Of a stretch of 64,000 nt of DNA, positions 46,901 through 57,300 are shown one piece after another (the first letter of the stretch is position 1; every line of letters starts with the position of its first letter). The notes under the pieces were generated by a model. It worked only from the letters and a program-made list of their open reading frames with translations. It was not told the DNA's origin and did no database searches. Both the position numbers and the translations under genes were made by a program. Source of the stretch: Sarcocystis neurona (Eukaryota > Apicomplexa > Conoidasida > Eucoccidiorida > Sarcocystidae); NCBI GenBank assembly GCA_000727475.1, contig KL647318.1:1091797-1155796 (forward strand). The letters are read 5' to 3'.

Positions 46901-49900
46901 TGTGTTTACAACGTGTTCCTCAGTATATATCTGTACATATGTGAGTATGTGCGTGCTTCCTCTCCACACACATACGTGCATATATAATTGTCTGTACGGG
47001 CACACGCCGCCTGCGTCGGTGTTGCCAACCCATAAACATATGTGGCTATGCTTATCTCTACAGTATGTTTCTCAGTATATATCTATACATATGTAAGTAT
47101 GCGCATGTTTCCTCTCCACATATATATATATATATATGTATGTAGGCGCATATGATTGTCTATGTGTGCACACATCCCCTGCATCGGCGTTGCCAACCCG
47201 GCTCTGTGCTGCTTTTGGGAGAATAAATAAATTTCTTCGATGTTGAGGAAGTGCTTCGTCGCTGCAGTCTACTTTAGCATGCGGCGACTCCTTTCCTGCT
47301 GCTGCATTGTGGGCTGCCGCTGCTTCTTCTTCCTCCTCCTCCTTGGCGGACGCCAGCGAACCCCACACGGTGCTGGTGCTGCTGACGTCCCCTTCTGCCT
47401 TGGCTCTTCTTGCTTTGCCGCTGCTGCTCCACGTGCTGCTGGTGGGGTCGCTGCTGCTGCTGCAAGCGATGCGTCCTCATCGCCCTGGCCAAGACGCCTT
47501 TTTGTTCCGCTTACTGTTGCTGCTGCTGCTCGACCTTTCTGTGCCAGTCTCTTCTGCTGCTTCTCCGCCTCCGCCTCTGCCTGTTTCTCATCTTGCTGCA
47601 GTGCGGGAGCCCCCTTGGCCTGCTGCTGCTGCTCCTGCCACGTCTTCGGTTCTTCTCCCCTCCCTGACGCTGCAGCTCTTCCCCGTCCCCGGGTACTGGG
47701 TACTGCTGCTACTGCTACTGCTGGCGTGAGTGTTGCCTTTTTCTCGTTGTTCTTCGAGTCGGCTGGTGCTGTTGCTGCTGCTCTCGCAGCTGCTACTGCT
47801 GTTGCTGCCGCTCCTGTTGCTCCTGCAGTTGCTGCTGCGGCCACTACCTTGGTTGGTGCCGTTGCCGCTATTGCTGCGGGATGTTCATCGGTGGTGCGAT
47901 GGTGCGGCGGCTGTTGCTGCAGACTCGTCGCAGCAGCAGATATAGGACTCAGTCTTCATCGATCGAGCAGTGGGCTGGACTTGCCGATGAAGATCGTGGA
48001 CCTCAAGGGCGCGGGGGTTCCTGTCTGTGCTTTCTTGTTCCCGGCTATAAACGAAGTGAGAAAAATCGACAGAGGCGGCAGCTGCAGCAGCATGAAGGGC
48101 GAACAAGTGCACCGGTGGGTGCCTCCGCTGCCGAAGGCGCAGCAGCAGTAGCAGTGAATGCATGAGCAGCAGCGTAGACGACGACGGTAGCCAAGAAGGC
48201 GAGGAATACGGTGAGCTGCATCCGGAGAAATTAGACAAGACACGTGTCACCTCAACACAGCAGCCGAGCGGCAGAAACAGCAGCAACAGTAGACAGAATA
48301 GCAGCCCACCAGCACAGACGACGATGTCGTCGCAGCGCAACCCGCCGAATGGCAGAATCCCGCCGCGTCGTGGAGAGGAGAACAGAGAGAAGGGCAGCAG
48401 GACAGCAGCAACAAAGTCTCAGCAAAGATGTTGGCGGATAGCTAGTGGTGACACGTCGACCCTCCGTCTGCTTTCCAGGAGCAGCGCTTCTCTCTGCTGC
48501 TGGTCATTCCGTCGGTGTACATGCTCCTCCGTAAATGTGCGCTGGGTCTAAATGGAGCTCTGGCTACTGCTGCTGCCCTTCTGCTCCTGCGGCTGCTGCT
48601 GCCCCTCTGCTCCTGCGGCTGCTGCTGCCACCCTGCTCCTGCTGCTGCTGCCGCCTTGCTCCTGCTGCTGCTGCTGCCACCTTGCTCCTGCTGCTGCTGC
48701 TACTGCTGCTGCCGCATGCTGCTGGTGCCTGTCTGCGCAGCGCTGCTGCTGCTGTACGTGTGGGTGTCGTTAAATGAGCTGCTGCAGGACATGCTGCTGC
48801 TGCTGTGCGGAAATGTGTCGTCGGGTGCCGCTCCCGTTTCAGGTGCTAGTGCCGGTGCTGCTGCCGCCCCTGCGCTGCTCCCTGCATGCCGGCGCTTCGA
48901 CTTTGCATGTCTCTGTGCTGCTGTGCTGCCCGTTGAAGCTGCTGCAGTGGACCCCTTTTCCCCCTCCTCCTGGTCCTCTCGCGACTCCCCAAGCACTTGG
49001 TTCGCTCTTTTTTATCTAGCTGCTGTTGCTGCTGCTCTTCTGCAGGCTGCGACTTCCCTTTCTCTCTGCAATGTTCTGCCGCTGCTGCTGCTCTCCTCTG
49101 CAGGCGTCTCCTTCAGCGCAAGGTTCTGCCGCTGCTGCTCCTGCTCCGACGCAGGTGCTGCCCGTGCTGCTGCTTCTTCTGAGTGCGAGCTGCTCCTGCT
49201 TCTTCTGCCCACGTTCTGCTGCTGCTGCGGTTCTGCTTTGCGTGGTCTGTTGCTGTTGCTGAGTAGCTGGTGACCGACGGACGAGATGCGCTGCTCTTCG
49301 TTTCCGCAGAAGGCTTGTGCGCCAAGTAAGCCTGCCACTGCATTTTGGCGTTCTCTGTATTGTACCTCTTTTCCCCTTCTGAAAAAAAGTGTTTTCGTTT
49401 TCCACTTGCTGCTACTGCTGCACTCCTGTGCCCTCGGGCAGTTCTGCTTGTCTGTGTACGGCGTGTGTGTGCGTAGATTAATTGCTGCTGTTGCTCTGTT
49501 CTCCCTCCCGTGCCGTATGACTTCTTCATACACCTGTGCATGTACCTGGCAGCTGCTGCCGCTAATTTCCTGTAGACAGGACTATCGAATAGATCCACGT
49601 TGCTTCCGCATATCACTGCGTGTGTCTGCCACGGGCTGCTGCTTCATCTCTTCGCACGCCGACGTTTCTCTTTTCCTACTCTCAGTGGGTGCCGCCGCAG
49701 CAGCTAACATTTTTGCAGGTTCAACTCGAAGAAAATTTTGCCGACAACTGCTGCCTTTGCTGTCACTTTGATCTTTCGCTTGCCCGTGCGCTGCGTCCAA
49801 ACTGTTTCTGCCGGGGTGCCCGTAGGAACACACTGGTACACAAGGGCTCTCTTTAATTTTCCCCGGGCCTGCACTGCTTTCTTCCGTAAGGAGGAAGGAC

Positions 49901-50851
49901 AGTCTTTCGTTTGCTACTTCGGCTGTCTCATTGTTTACCTGATCGACACGCTTTATGACGGAGCGGTAATGCGGCGGCTGCGTTCTGACGTCTCGCAGGA
50001 AGCACCGCTATACCCTACGTTCGTGCTGCTGCTGTTGCTGCGGCTGCGTTCTGACGTCTCGCAGGGGGCACCACTACCCGACGTGCTGCTGCTGTTGCTG
50101 CTGCTGCGACACTGCTTGTTCTCTGTATCTGTCCCGCATGACTTTGCGGCTGCTGCTGCTGTTCTGCGTGCTCTCGCTGCAAGTCATTTCTGCTGCTACT
50201 GAAAAAAGGGATCTGCCCCACCCTTGTTGGTGTGATGATCGTGGTGCCCTACTGCGCTGCTGCGCTGCTGCCGACCTTTTTTGCCGTTGCTTCTGCTGCA
50301 GCGGTGCCGATTCCGCCTTTTTGCATGTGCTGTCTGTGCTCACGCTGCTGCCGCCGTGGGCATGCAGACTGCAGCAGCTGCTGCGAGGCTTTCCACGCTC
50401 GTTTGATGCTGCAGTAGAGAAACTGGAAGCAGAACGCAGAGCAGCAGCAACACGCGAACGACTCGTAGCAGCCACGCAGGACACAGATGGTCGCAGCGCG
50501 GGCGGCAGCACGGGGCGTCTTGCCGACGACCGCGAACAACAACTGCACATAGAACTCGGACACGACGATCATCACTTTGCTTCTGATGCTGCCCACAACG
50601 CAAGTCGCTTGCTGGAACAGACACCGGGGCGCACGCTGCCCCACGAGGAACCGCAGCGAAGACAGAGAGAGCGAAAGCTACTGCTGCACGGCTCTAGCGA
50701 CAACACTCGCGGACACAACGTGCTGTTTCAGCTGCGAGAGGCCGCAGAAGCAAACCGCGGCAACACTTTTTACGAGGAGTGGTGCAAGGTTGCGTACCCC
50801 GTCATTACGCGGCTGCAGTATCCTGACACATTCGCGCCATTTGCCGGCTGA
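40004..50851 (+). CDS. ALG1: ALG1, beta-1,4-mannosyltransferase of N-glycan precursor, five exons
   Basis: ALG1 adds the first mannose from GDP-Man to GlcNAc2-PP-dolichol on the cytosolic face of the ER; it is a GT-B (GT33) enzyme with an N-terminal membrane anchor. The exons are 40004-43906, 45038-45927, 47923-48055, 49267-49325 and 50368-50851. They total 5,469 nt (1,822 codons plus stop), and every junction phase agrees. Landmarks in order are a hydrophobic anchor near residues 64-95, [15 protein letters not shown] (about 420), [13 protein letters not shown] (about 773), [10 protein letters not shown] (about 801), ASFCVSVAM (about 995) and LYDRPAPAF (about 1018). Later landmarks are [47 protein letters not shown] with [18 protein letters not shown] and LLRGFP. 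Most eukaryotic ALG1 proteins have about 450-480 residues. The rest here is Ala, Ser, Gln, Glu and Arg-rich insertions between blocks. Confidence 0.92.
43907..45037 (+). other. ALG1 intron 1
   Basis: It begins GTGAGT and ends 'gcgcgcgtgcag'. It carries two copies of the palindrome GTGTACGTACAC (44338-44349 and 44653-44664), each next to a donor-like context, which may mark alternative splice sites or binding sites. The ORF from exon 1 runs 150 codons into it without conservation. Confidence 0.7.
45038..45927 (+). other. ALG1: ALG1 exon 2
   Basis: It starts in phase 0 with [10 protein letters not shown]. It carries the nucleotide-sugar half blocks [17 protein letters not shown] (expected 'vsSTSWTpDEDF'), a long Arg/Ser/Gly-rich insert, then [10 protein letters not shown] and [15 protein letters not shown]. 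The donor TACAA|GTACGA leaves phase 2. Confidence 0.88.
45928..47922 (+). other. ALG1 intron 2
   Basis: A 2-kb intron containing plus-strand CAG (46.0-46.75 kb), a duplicated TA/TG-rich block, then CTG (47.4-47.85 kb). The acceptor is 'ctgttgctgcag'. ORFs in it are repeat frames. Confidence 0.7.
46907..47201. repeat. Tandem duplication, unit about 152 bp, in ALG1 intron 2
   Basis: The block 'ctcagtatatatctgtacat' to 'cggtgttgccaaccc' (about 46907-47032) is repeated at about 47059-47200. Differences are mainly in the TA run. The offset of the left landmark is 152 bp. Confidence 0.85.
47923..48055 (+). other. ALG1: ALG1 exon 3
   Basis: It completes the Lys codon split by intron 2 and reads [36 protein letters not shown] and FLFPAINE. 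This is the most conserved ALG1 block, with the SSGLDLPMK signature that contributes to the GDP-mannose site. The donor is GAA|GTGAGA, phase 0. Confidence 0.93.
48056..49266 (+). other. ALG1 intron 3
   Basis: It starts GTGAGA and ends 'gttgctgagtag'. It holds strong plus-strand CTG runs at 48.56-49.25 kb. Leu/Cys/Ala-rich ORFs of up to 252 codons here are repeat frames. Confidence 0.65.
49267..49325 (+). other. ALG1: ALG1 exon 4 (59 nt)
   Basis: A very small exon encoding [19 protein letters not shown], which fits the family's 'eLV..g.NGl.F....eLa' block. Acceptor 'gagtag', donor GCCAA|GTAAGC. Its phase 0 start and phase 2 end match both neighbours exactly. Confidence 0.85.
49326..50367 (+). 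other. ALG1 intron 4
   Basis: It starts GTAAGC and ends 'gtgggcatgcag'. It includes a 66-bp tandem duplication near 50.04 kb. Several ORFs cross it without conserved motifs. Confidence 0.65.
49975..50104. repeat. Tandem duplication, unit 66 bp
   Basis: 'cggctgcgttctgacgtctc' followed by gcag starts at 49975 and again at 50041. The rest of each unit ends in CTG/GTTGCT repeats. The period is a multiple of three, yet it lies in an intron. Confidence 0.85.
50368..50851 (+). other. ALG1: ALG1 exon 5 (C-terminus)
   Basis: It completes a Lys codon and reads [19 protein letters not shown], an insert of about 90 mixed residues, then [17 protein letters not shown] and CKVAYPVI, matching the family's final 'LR....W...W...V.P.i' element. 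The stop is at 50849-50851. This exon is nearly free of homopolymers. Confidence 0.85.
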
Positions 50852-53092
50852 AGAGAAAGAAACACTCGCCAACTGCTGGCGCTCGAGTCCCTCTGCGGGG
50901 CCGCGAACAGAGTTACTCTAGTAATAAATCGTCACTGCTGCTCCTGCGAGACGGATCCGCGCAGCTCGCCGCTACAGTGTGGAATACGCAGGAGCTGCCG
51001 CTGTTGCCACTGCAGGAAGGGGACACGTCACTATCGCTGCGCAAGCCTCACATATGAGTCGCACCCGCAGCCTTCAGCCGGCGGCACACGTTGCAGCTGC
51101 TGCTGCAGCGATAGAGCCATTAACAAGTTGGCATTACCCTGTGCGCGCAGAGGATGGACATAGATCATTATCTGCGTGGTGTTCTGGTGTAGAAAACATT
51201 TTGGCGAGCTACTATTGATGCAGCAACGAGAGTGTGCCGCTGCTGCACAGGATGTGGAGGAGACGCGTCTGCTGCTCCTGCAGACAAGTCGTTGCAGAGA
51301 GCGAATATCGTACGTGATGCGCAGCTGAGTTGTTGGGAGGTGGACGAGCACGTGCTCGAGCAGCACGCGGTTCTGCTGCTGCAGAATCGGGCGGCGTGAC
51401 GAGGCCGTTGCAGCGCGTATCAGTTTGGTGCTCGTCAGCAGGAACACTGCATTCCTGTCGTTCCGATGGTGGACGCTGGCACTGCTGCTGGCTTTTTAGC
51501 TGCGGACGTTGCAGTTGATTGCGGGATTTCGCTGTAAAATAAGGACAGGAGAAAGAATAGGCGCGCTGAGGGTGAGGAGGAAGAAATGTTTCTTTCCTCG
51601 TGATTGTCTCCAGGGTGCTGGGGTTGCTACATGAAAGAGTGAATCATTTTGTATCTGGGTGTCTGGACACGTCGCTCCGGTTTCGAAGAGAGCGAGCTTT
51701 CTGAATACGCGCACACGCTAGACAGGAGGCAGTGTGTCTTACACGCGATCAGAAGAATGAATGATACTCGTGCGTACCATTCTATGTGAGGAAATGTCAA
51801 CGTGGAATACTGAGAACGAGTGAGAGAAATTTTCGCTGCCGGCAAGGGTGTGTGTACACGTACTTGGCGTGAAGCAGCCTGTGTGTATACACACTTGCAG
51901 TATATGTCGTCCACCTTCAGCGAGAAACGAGAGTGGGGTAGGCGCATGTGTTTACGTGTGCTCGCGTGTGGTAGCGCTGGAGAGATCATCAGCACAATAT
52001 ATTGCAGGAGGCTCGTGTATGTGGATACGTAGGCTGCGTCATGGGCCAGTCTGCACATACGTGGAGACGAGTGTGGCATGTGTGTATCTGTGTGAATATA
52101 TGTGACATATATATACTTGTGCGTGCGTATGCGTTGAGGATTTGCGGGCATGCGTGAGTAGCTTTGGGTCGATATGGGGCGGAGCGATAGACTGATGTGT
52201 CTGTCCGCAAGTATGGAAGAGAATACAGGTGAAGTGCAGTCCATGCAAGCATTACTCTGTTCGTAGAGATTTTAGCGAAGTTTGATGAAACCTTGGACGG
52301 AAGAGACTTCAGGGAGCGACGCAAAAGCGTGTATACCTGGAGATTTCTATTCGTCACCAGTGTACGACAAGAGAGTTTGAAGTCGTGCTGCGGCGAAGAA
52401 AGAAGTGCACATTGGTATGAGTGTGCCCGCAGCCGTATCTCCAGGTGAATAGATGTCCATGTATTAGGATATGCATGTGTATGGGGGTCTGCGTCTCCCC
52501 AATGAATTCGAGATGCAAGTCAGTGTTTCCACAGACATGCTAATTCGACAGCAGACGGGGTCCAGTTCTAGGCTGATGTGTGTGTGACGGTGTGTATGTG
52601 TGTATCGGTGTGTGTGTGTGTGTGTGTGTGTGTGGGCGTTTTCACACCTGTGCCGGGTTGTACAAGGAAGTCGGCGATTGCTGCGTAGACACTTCACGAC
52701 ATCCGTGTGTATGTGTGTGTGGGCGGGGAGAACGTTTGGAGGTGCACATAGATACGTACTGGGGAAGACGGTCGGCCGTGAGTCTGTGAACCGAAACTCT
52801 ACTTTTGTGTACGGGAAGCGCCCGTGTGGATGTAGATTTCTGTGGAGTAAGAGGGGCACCTGTGTACACGCGTGATCCTTTCTTTTAAGGAAAACGTTGC
52901 TTTTGGCCGTGACGATGATTGCTGATTGCCGTGTCAGCACGACGGGCGACCGCGACAGCTGAAGACACACTAACTGCAACAGCAACAGAACAAGAACAAA
53001 CGAAGGAAACATACGTGCAAATCAAGAATGAATGCACAAAGAAAGACGAAGACTTCCTATCGGAAGTCAAGTCGCCCCGGATTGACCACGGA
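50852..53092. other. Repeat-poor, gene-poor stretch
   Basis: Trinucleotide runs end abruptly here. TG-rich 'tgtgtgtgtg' lies at 52.61-52.64 kb. Minus-strand ORFs of up to 205 codons (51627-52244) read Thr/His/Ser-rich sequence typical of antisense TG-rich DNA, and I do not call them genes. No RNA gene was recognised. Confidence 0.5.
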
Positions 53093-53314
53093 GAGAAAAA
53101 ACTGGGTCAGGTACACGTGTGCGTCCAAGACGTGAACGTGTCCAAACGAATTGACTACGTGGGAGGTCAACTGGAAGTACGAGAAACCATTTTTGTACTA
53201 TCTAAAGTGTACTCGTACTCGTACCAGAACAGTGGAAGCGCGGAGAGAAAAGACTGGGTGAGACAAGTGTGTGTATACAAGAAGCATAGATATCTAGGCA
53301 AACTGAATACCTAA
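52919..53314 (+). CDS. Possible small Lys/Glu-rich hypothetical protein
   Basis: A 131-codon ORF from an ATG at 52919 to 53314 has balanced, charged composition, for example EQEQTKETYVQIKNECTKKD and DHGEKKLGQVHVCVQDVNV. No family was recognised. Its second half overlaps a degenerate internal duplication, and the second copy is stopped. It may be a real small gene, an exon or chance. Confidence 0.25.
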   Translation: MLIAVSARRATATAEDTLTATATEQEQTKETYVQIKNECTKKDEDFLSEVKSPRIDHGEKKLGQVHVCVQDVNVSKRIDYVGGQLEVRETIFVLSKVYSYSYQNSGSAERKDWVRQVCVYKKHRYLGKLNT

Positions 53315-53350
53315 CAGATCAACTTAAAGTACGGGAAACCGTTTTGTTCG
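53093..53350. repeat. Degenerate duplication, unit about 150 bp
   Basis: The piece 'gagaaaaaactgggtcaggt' to 'caactggaagtacgagaaac' (53093-53190) is echoed from about 53245 as 'gagaaaagactgggtgagac' to 'caacttaaagtacgggaaac'. Similarity is interrupted by indels. Confidence 0.65.
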
Positions 53351-54182
53351 TCTGTATGAGTGTTTGTGTGTGTGGGTGTGCACACACGTGTACACATACG
53401 TGGATTCAGTCAAGGGACGATAACTGCGTAACTACGTTTTGACAGGTACACGTACTCCTGTGTATGTAAGTGCCGAGAGCGCGAATCACATTATACTCCC
53501 TCACCCTCCATATTGCAGATGAGAATTATAGGTATGGTAGGTGCAACTAGACGTTCAGAAAAGATGATAAATTAGAAGCCGGAGAAGGCTCTTAGCAAAA
53601 AGGAGTTGTTGGATAGTGACAAAGACGTGGCAAACAGAGGAAGCGCTGTCTCAAAAGCAGAACGGCATGCTTTGTCAAAGTAGGACACTCGTAACTGTTC
53701 GATGAGAGCTCCCGCAGTCGTACAAGAAAGGTTACTCAGAGTCAAAGTAACCAGCAACATTCAAGAAAACGCATGTAGAAAATGCAAACATATGTGCGCG
53801 CCTATTCCTTCTTTTCTCTTTGCACTTTACTGCATGGCGAAATTCAATATAAATAGGTTCGCCTCTGAAATCCGTCACGTGCTATGCGCAAGTGTCCACG
53901 AATCCATATCATGCCGATTGCTCGAGGAGAAGTAAAGCTTTCCTGTGACTGTTCGATCTGGCATCACGTGTGCCTTGACGCTAAACTGCGTGTCTGCACT
54001 TCCACGGGGAACTGTGTGAGGCATCCTGTTCTCTTGGTGCGCTCGTGAACGCGCCGCTCTGAATTTCTGACGTACGAGTTTGCATGTGTAGAGATGTCTT
54101 TTATGATTCCAAGCCCCTTCTCTTTTGACACGGTGAACGACGCACTTTTGATGCATTCGTGTGAATCGTTCATTTGATTCCT
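53351..54182. other. No gene seen
   Basis: Ordinary-complexity sequence with short ORFs only. Confidence 0.5.
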
Positions 54183-54340
54183 GACAAATGTACGTGCCCG
54201 CATGTACATGTCTTATCGAGTAGACATCAGCGAACCTACACGTGCATATGAAGTCATTCAATTCGTGACGAATGTACGTGCCTGCACGTACGTACCTTAT
54301 CGAGTAGACATTAGCGAACTTACACGTGCATATGAAGTTT
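54183..54340. repeat. Tandem duplication, 2 x 84 bp
   Basis: 'gacaaatgtacgtgcccgca' at 54183 recurs as 'gacgaatgtacgtgcctgca' at 54267. Both copies continue through 'cttatcgagtagacatcagcg' (20-base core shown in part) and 'acacgtgcatatgaagt'. The 84-bp period keeps one plus frame open across both copies (YRVDIS followed by TRAYEV), but no larger gene is evident. Confidence 0.9.
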
Positions 54341-57300
54341 GTCTTGATATACGCCTGTATCTAAATAATATCCATTCTCCGTAGACGGCCACGTACACGG
54401 CCACGTACACACACGCATATACTTTTTAACCCGACCGCAGGTGTTTTTGGTGACCCTGATCGTATATATATCTATATATATGTATATATATCAATGAGTA
54501 TTATGCACCGATATGTACCTGCACATACACACGTACGTATGCCCGTACGCAGACATGTAAATGTGATTCTTACTGTAGACGCCGATGTAGTGTGGTGTTG
54601 CCGTGGGCACTTCTGGAGGCTCAGGCCTGGAATAGATACGCGCACTACACAGCGGTGACTGCGGGTGCATGACGTCTGTTACACCGCGTCGATGTGTGTG
54701 GTAAAGAAGATGGAGTGTTGTTTCTTCGTAAATGAACGAGTAAAATTGGGGAAGAGCTTCACGAACTGCTTCACCGATATGCAAATGTACAGATTCACGC
54801 AGGCGAGCGCGAATGAAAACACATGTGTATGAATGGATGAAGGTATAAACATTATACAAATGTGAGCAATTTTGTACACAGTAGGCCTGACGAGGGCCCC
54901 CACGCGTGCCTGCTGTCCTTTCACGTCCTTCCTACGTACGCTGTAGGGAGATACTTTCTCAGACATGTCCTCTGAGTCTTAAAGGTGCGCAGAAATGCCC
55001 TGACTCTGTCTGTTTCATGACACGCGTCTGTTAAACCCACGTTATCTACATGAGCACATACTCGTAGACGAACAAACATCTGTGGAGAGTCTTATTTCCA
55101 CACACATAGACATCCAGCGGTTCCACGGCGTCAACGTGGAGTTAGGGGGGGCGGAATTGTTGCATTTCTGTAGTAGACATACATCAAGTACACGCATGCT
55201 GTGCACAACGTCATTTTTAAACATTAGTATGCACGCATGTATGCACACTGTAATATGTGTGTACATACAAATATATACATCCACATATATAAATGTGTAT
55301 GCCAGAGGAGGCAGCATGCTACATAAGCTATCCCTACAGGTGCACGTGTGTATCATTGATAGGTAGAGGAAGTAGCTGAGATATCCTGTTTATATGTATA
55401 CAGATATATGTAGAGATAAACATTTGTATACATGGAAAAGGAGATGCATACAGAAGACACCTGCATTCATATATATATATATATATATATGTACATATAT
55501 ATGTGTCCTGTTTTGCCACACACGTGCTGGTAAGTAGAGCGTTACAAGATCGAGAAGACGTCACTTCTTTGTTGACGACACATTGACATGTATGTACACA
55601 TGTATACGTACACACTTGTACAATGCATTCGTGTACGGACACGGTGAAGCCTCGTACACGTGCAGGACCGCTGGAATTTACGGCTGAAGATGCACTTACA
55701 GCGTATCAGTTGCAGCTCAAATTGGCTTATGCGTTATCAGATGTTTATTATTGAAAACAGACAAAAACTCAGGCTGCTTCCTCCGTCAGAAGAGGGAAAG
55801 GAATCTTTGCTCTTTCTACGCTCGTGCCCCTCTTTCGATCTGAATGTTAAAAAGTGTCGAGCAGTTTGCTTTCAGTATCACGCCGTGTAAGGTCGCATAG
55901 GACGCGACAAAGAGCAGACCCAGATGTACACACTGCTACGCATAACCTTGTGTGTATACGCATGTGTAAATTTCTATGTGTATAGAGTCTACGTATGTAT
56001 AAGCATATCGTTTTACATGTGCACGAATTCACTTTCGTGTGAAGACAGTTGTACACACACTTTAGTCGTACAAGCAGACGTTGCACGTGCGCATGGGAGA
56101 TCAACAAGGATACACCCACCGGTACACTACAACAGTGACGTTTTGTCCTTCTCTCCCTCCCTGCTATAGCTCGTATGCGAAAGTGCCTAAGCGTTGACTA
56201 CCTTTTCCCTCGTGTAAGTACACGCATATATGCATACATGAGCAGGTCCAACGTTTGAACCCTTGGCCGTCTTCTTGCCTATCCATAATACATACATGTA
56301 TTTGCCTGCATGTATATGTATGTATGTATGCGCACATGCATATAAATGTATATATATATATATATATGTGTATGTATATACATTAATATATATATATATA
56401 CATATTCGTACACATACGTGTCTAAGCTTGCAGCAGCGGCCAGTCAGCTTCGAAGTGCGAAGTGCTCTGCTTATGCTACCACAGAAGAAAGCGTGAGTGG
56501 CGTGTCGGGCCCGCAGTGCATTTACATATACACACTGGTATGTTTGTATGTAAATGAGAGACTGTTTGAGTTGTACACTTGTATATGGCTACGCTTGTCT
56601 TGATATATATATATATCTGTATATATACCTACTGCCGGGTCATAGATCCATGCGCGTACGCCTACGCAAAAGCGTGGCTTATACTTCTGGTATAAATACG
56701 CAGATATACATGGATATATATATATATACCTGCATCAGTACTTGTTGTAACTCAATGCATGAGCAATTTACTCCCCACATGTATCCACCCAAACGTGTAT
56801 ACGTATCTCGAGCGGCCTCGTTACGCTTCCAGTAGTAGCTTTTACGCGCAAAAGGGGTGCATCGCATATCTGTCTCTCTCTCTCTCTATATATATATATG
56901 CGTATATATATGTACTTACATATACACACGCACAAACATATGCTTATTTTCTTCTGCGCGGTATAAAATATTGCTGTCTAGACAGGTTCAACGACATGCA
57001 GAGACGTCTACGTGTGCTAAGAACTATATCGTTCTGCTATGCACACTCGTCTGTGCGTCCATTGACACACGCTGTTCTACAGAATGACACTGTTTTCTCT
57101 TGTGCCTGCGAAGACTTCGCGAATAGTTTCCTTCCGACCAATAATTGTCGTGTATATAAAAATTTACACACCAGCTGTAGTCTTTCTTTCTTCGATCCTG
57201 CTGAACAGGGGAAGTCACTGCTTCAAACGCGGGGCCCCCCACCGTTGCTACACGTCACGCATGTAACATTTCCACTAGTGTGCACGACTCCTTCTGCACA

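Noticed and set aside
48515..49273. 252-codon Leu/Cys/Ala-rich ORF resembling a membrane protein
   Set aside because: It is CTG repeat read in one frame within ALG1 intron 3. The true exon 4 partly follows it in another frame.
51627..52244. 205-codon minus-strand ORF
   Set aside because: Composition (Thr, His, Ser, Tyr) is what antisense TG-rich DNA gives; no motif and no splice support.
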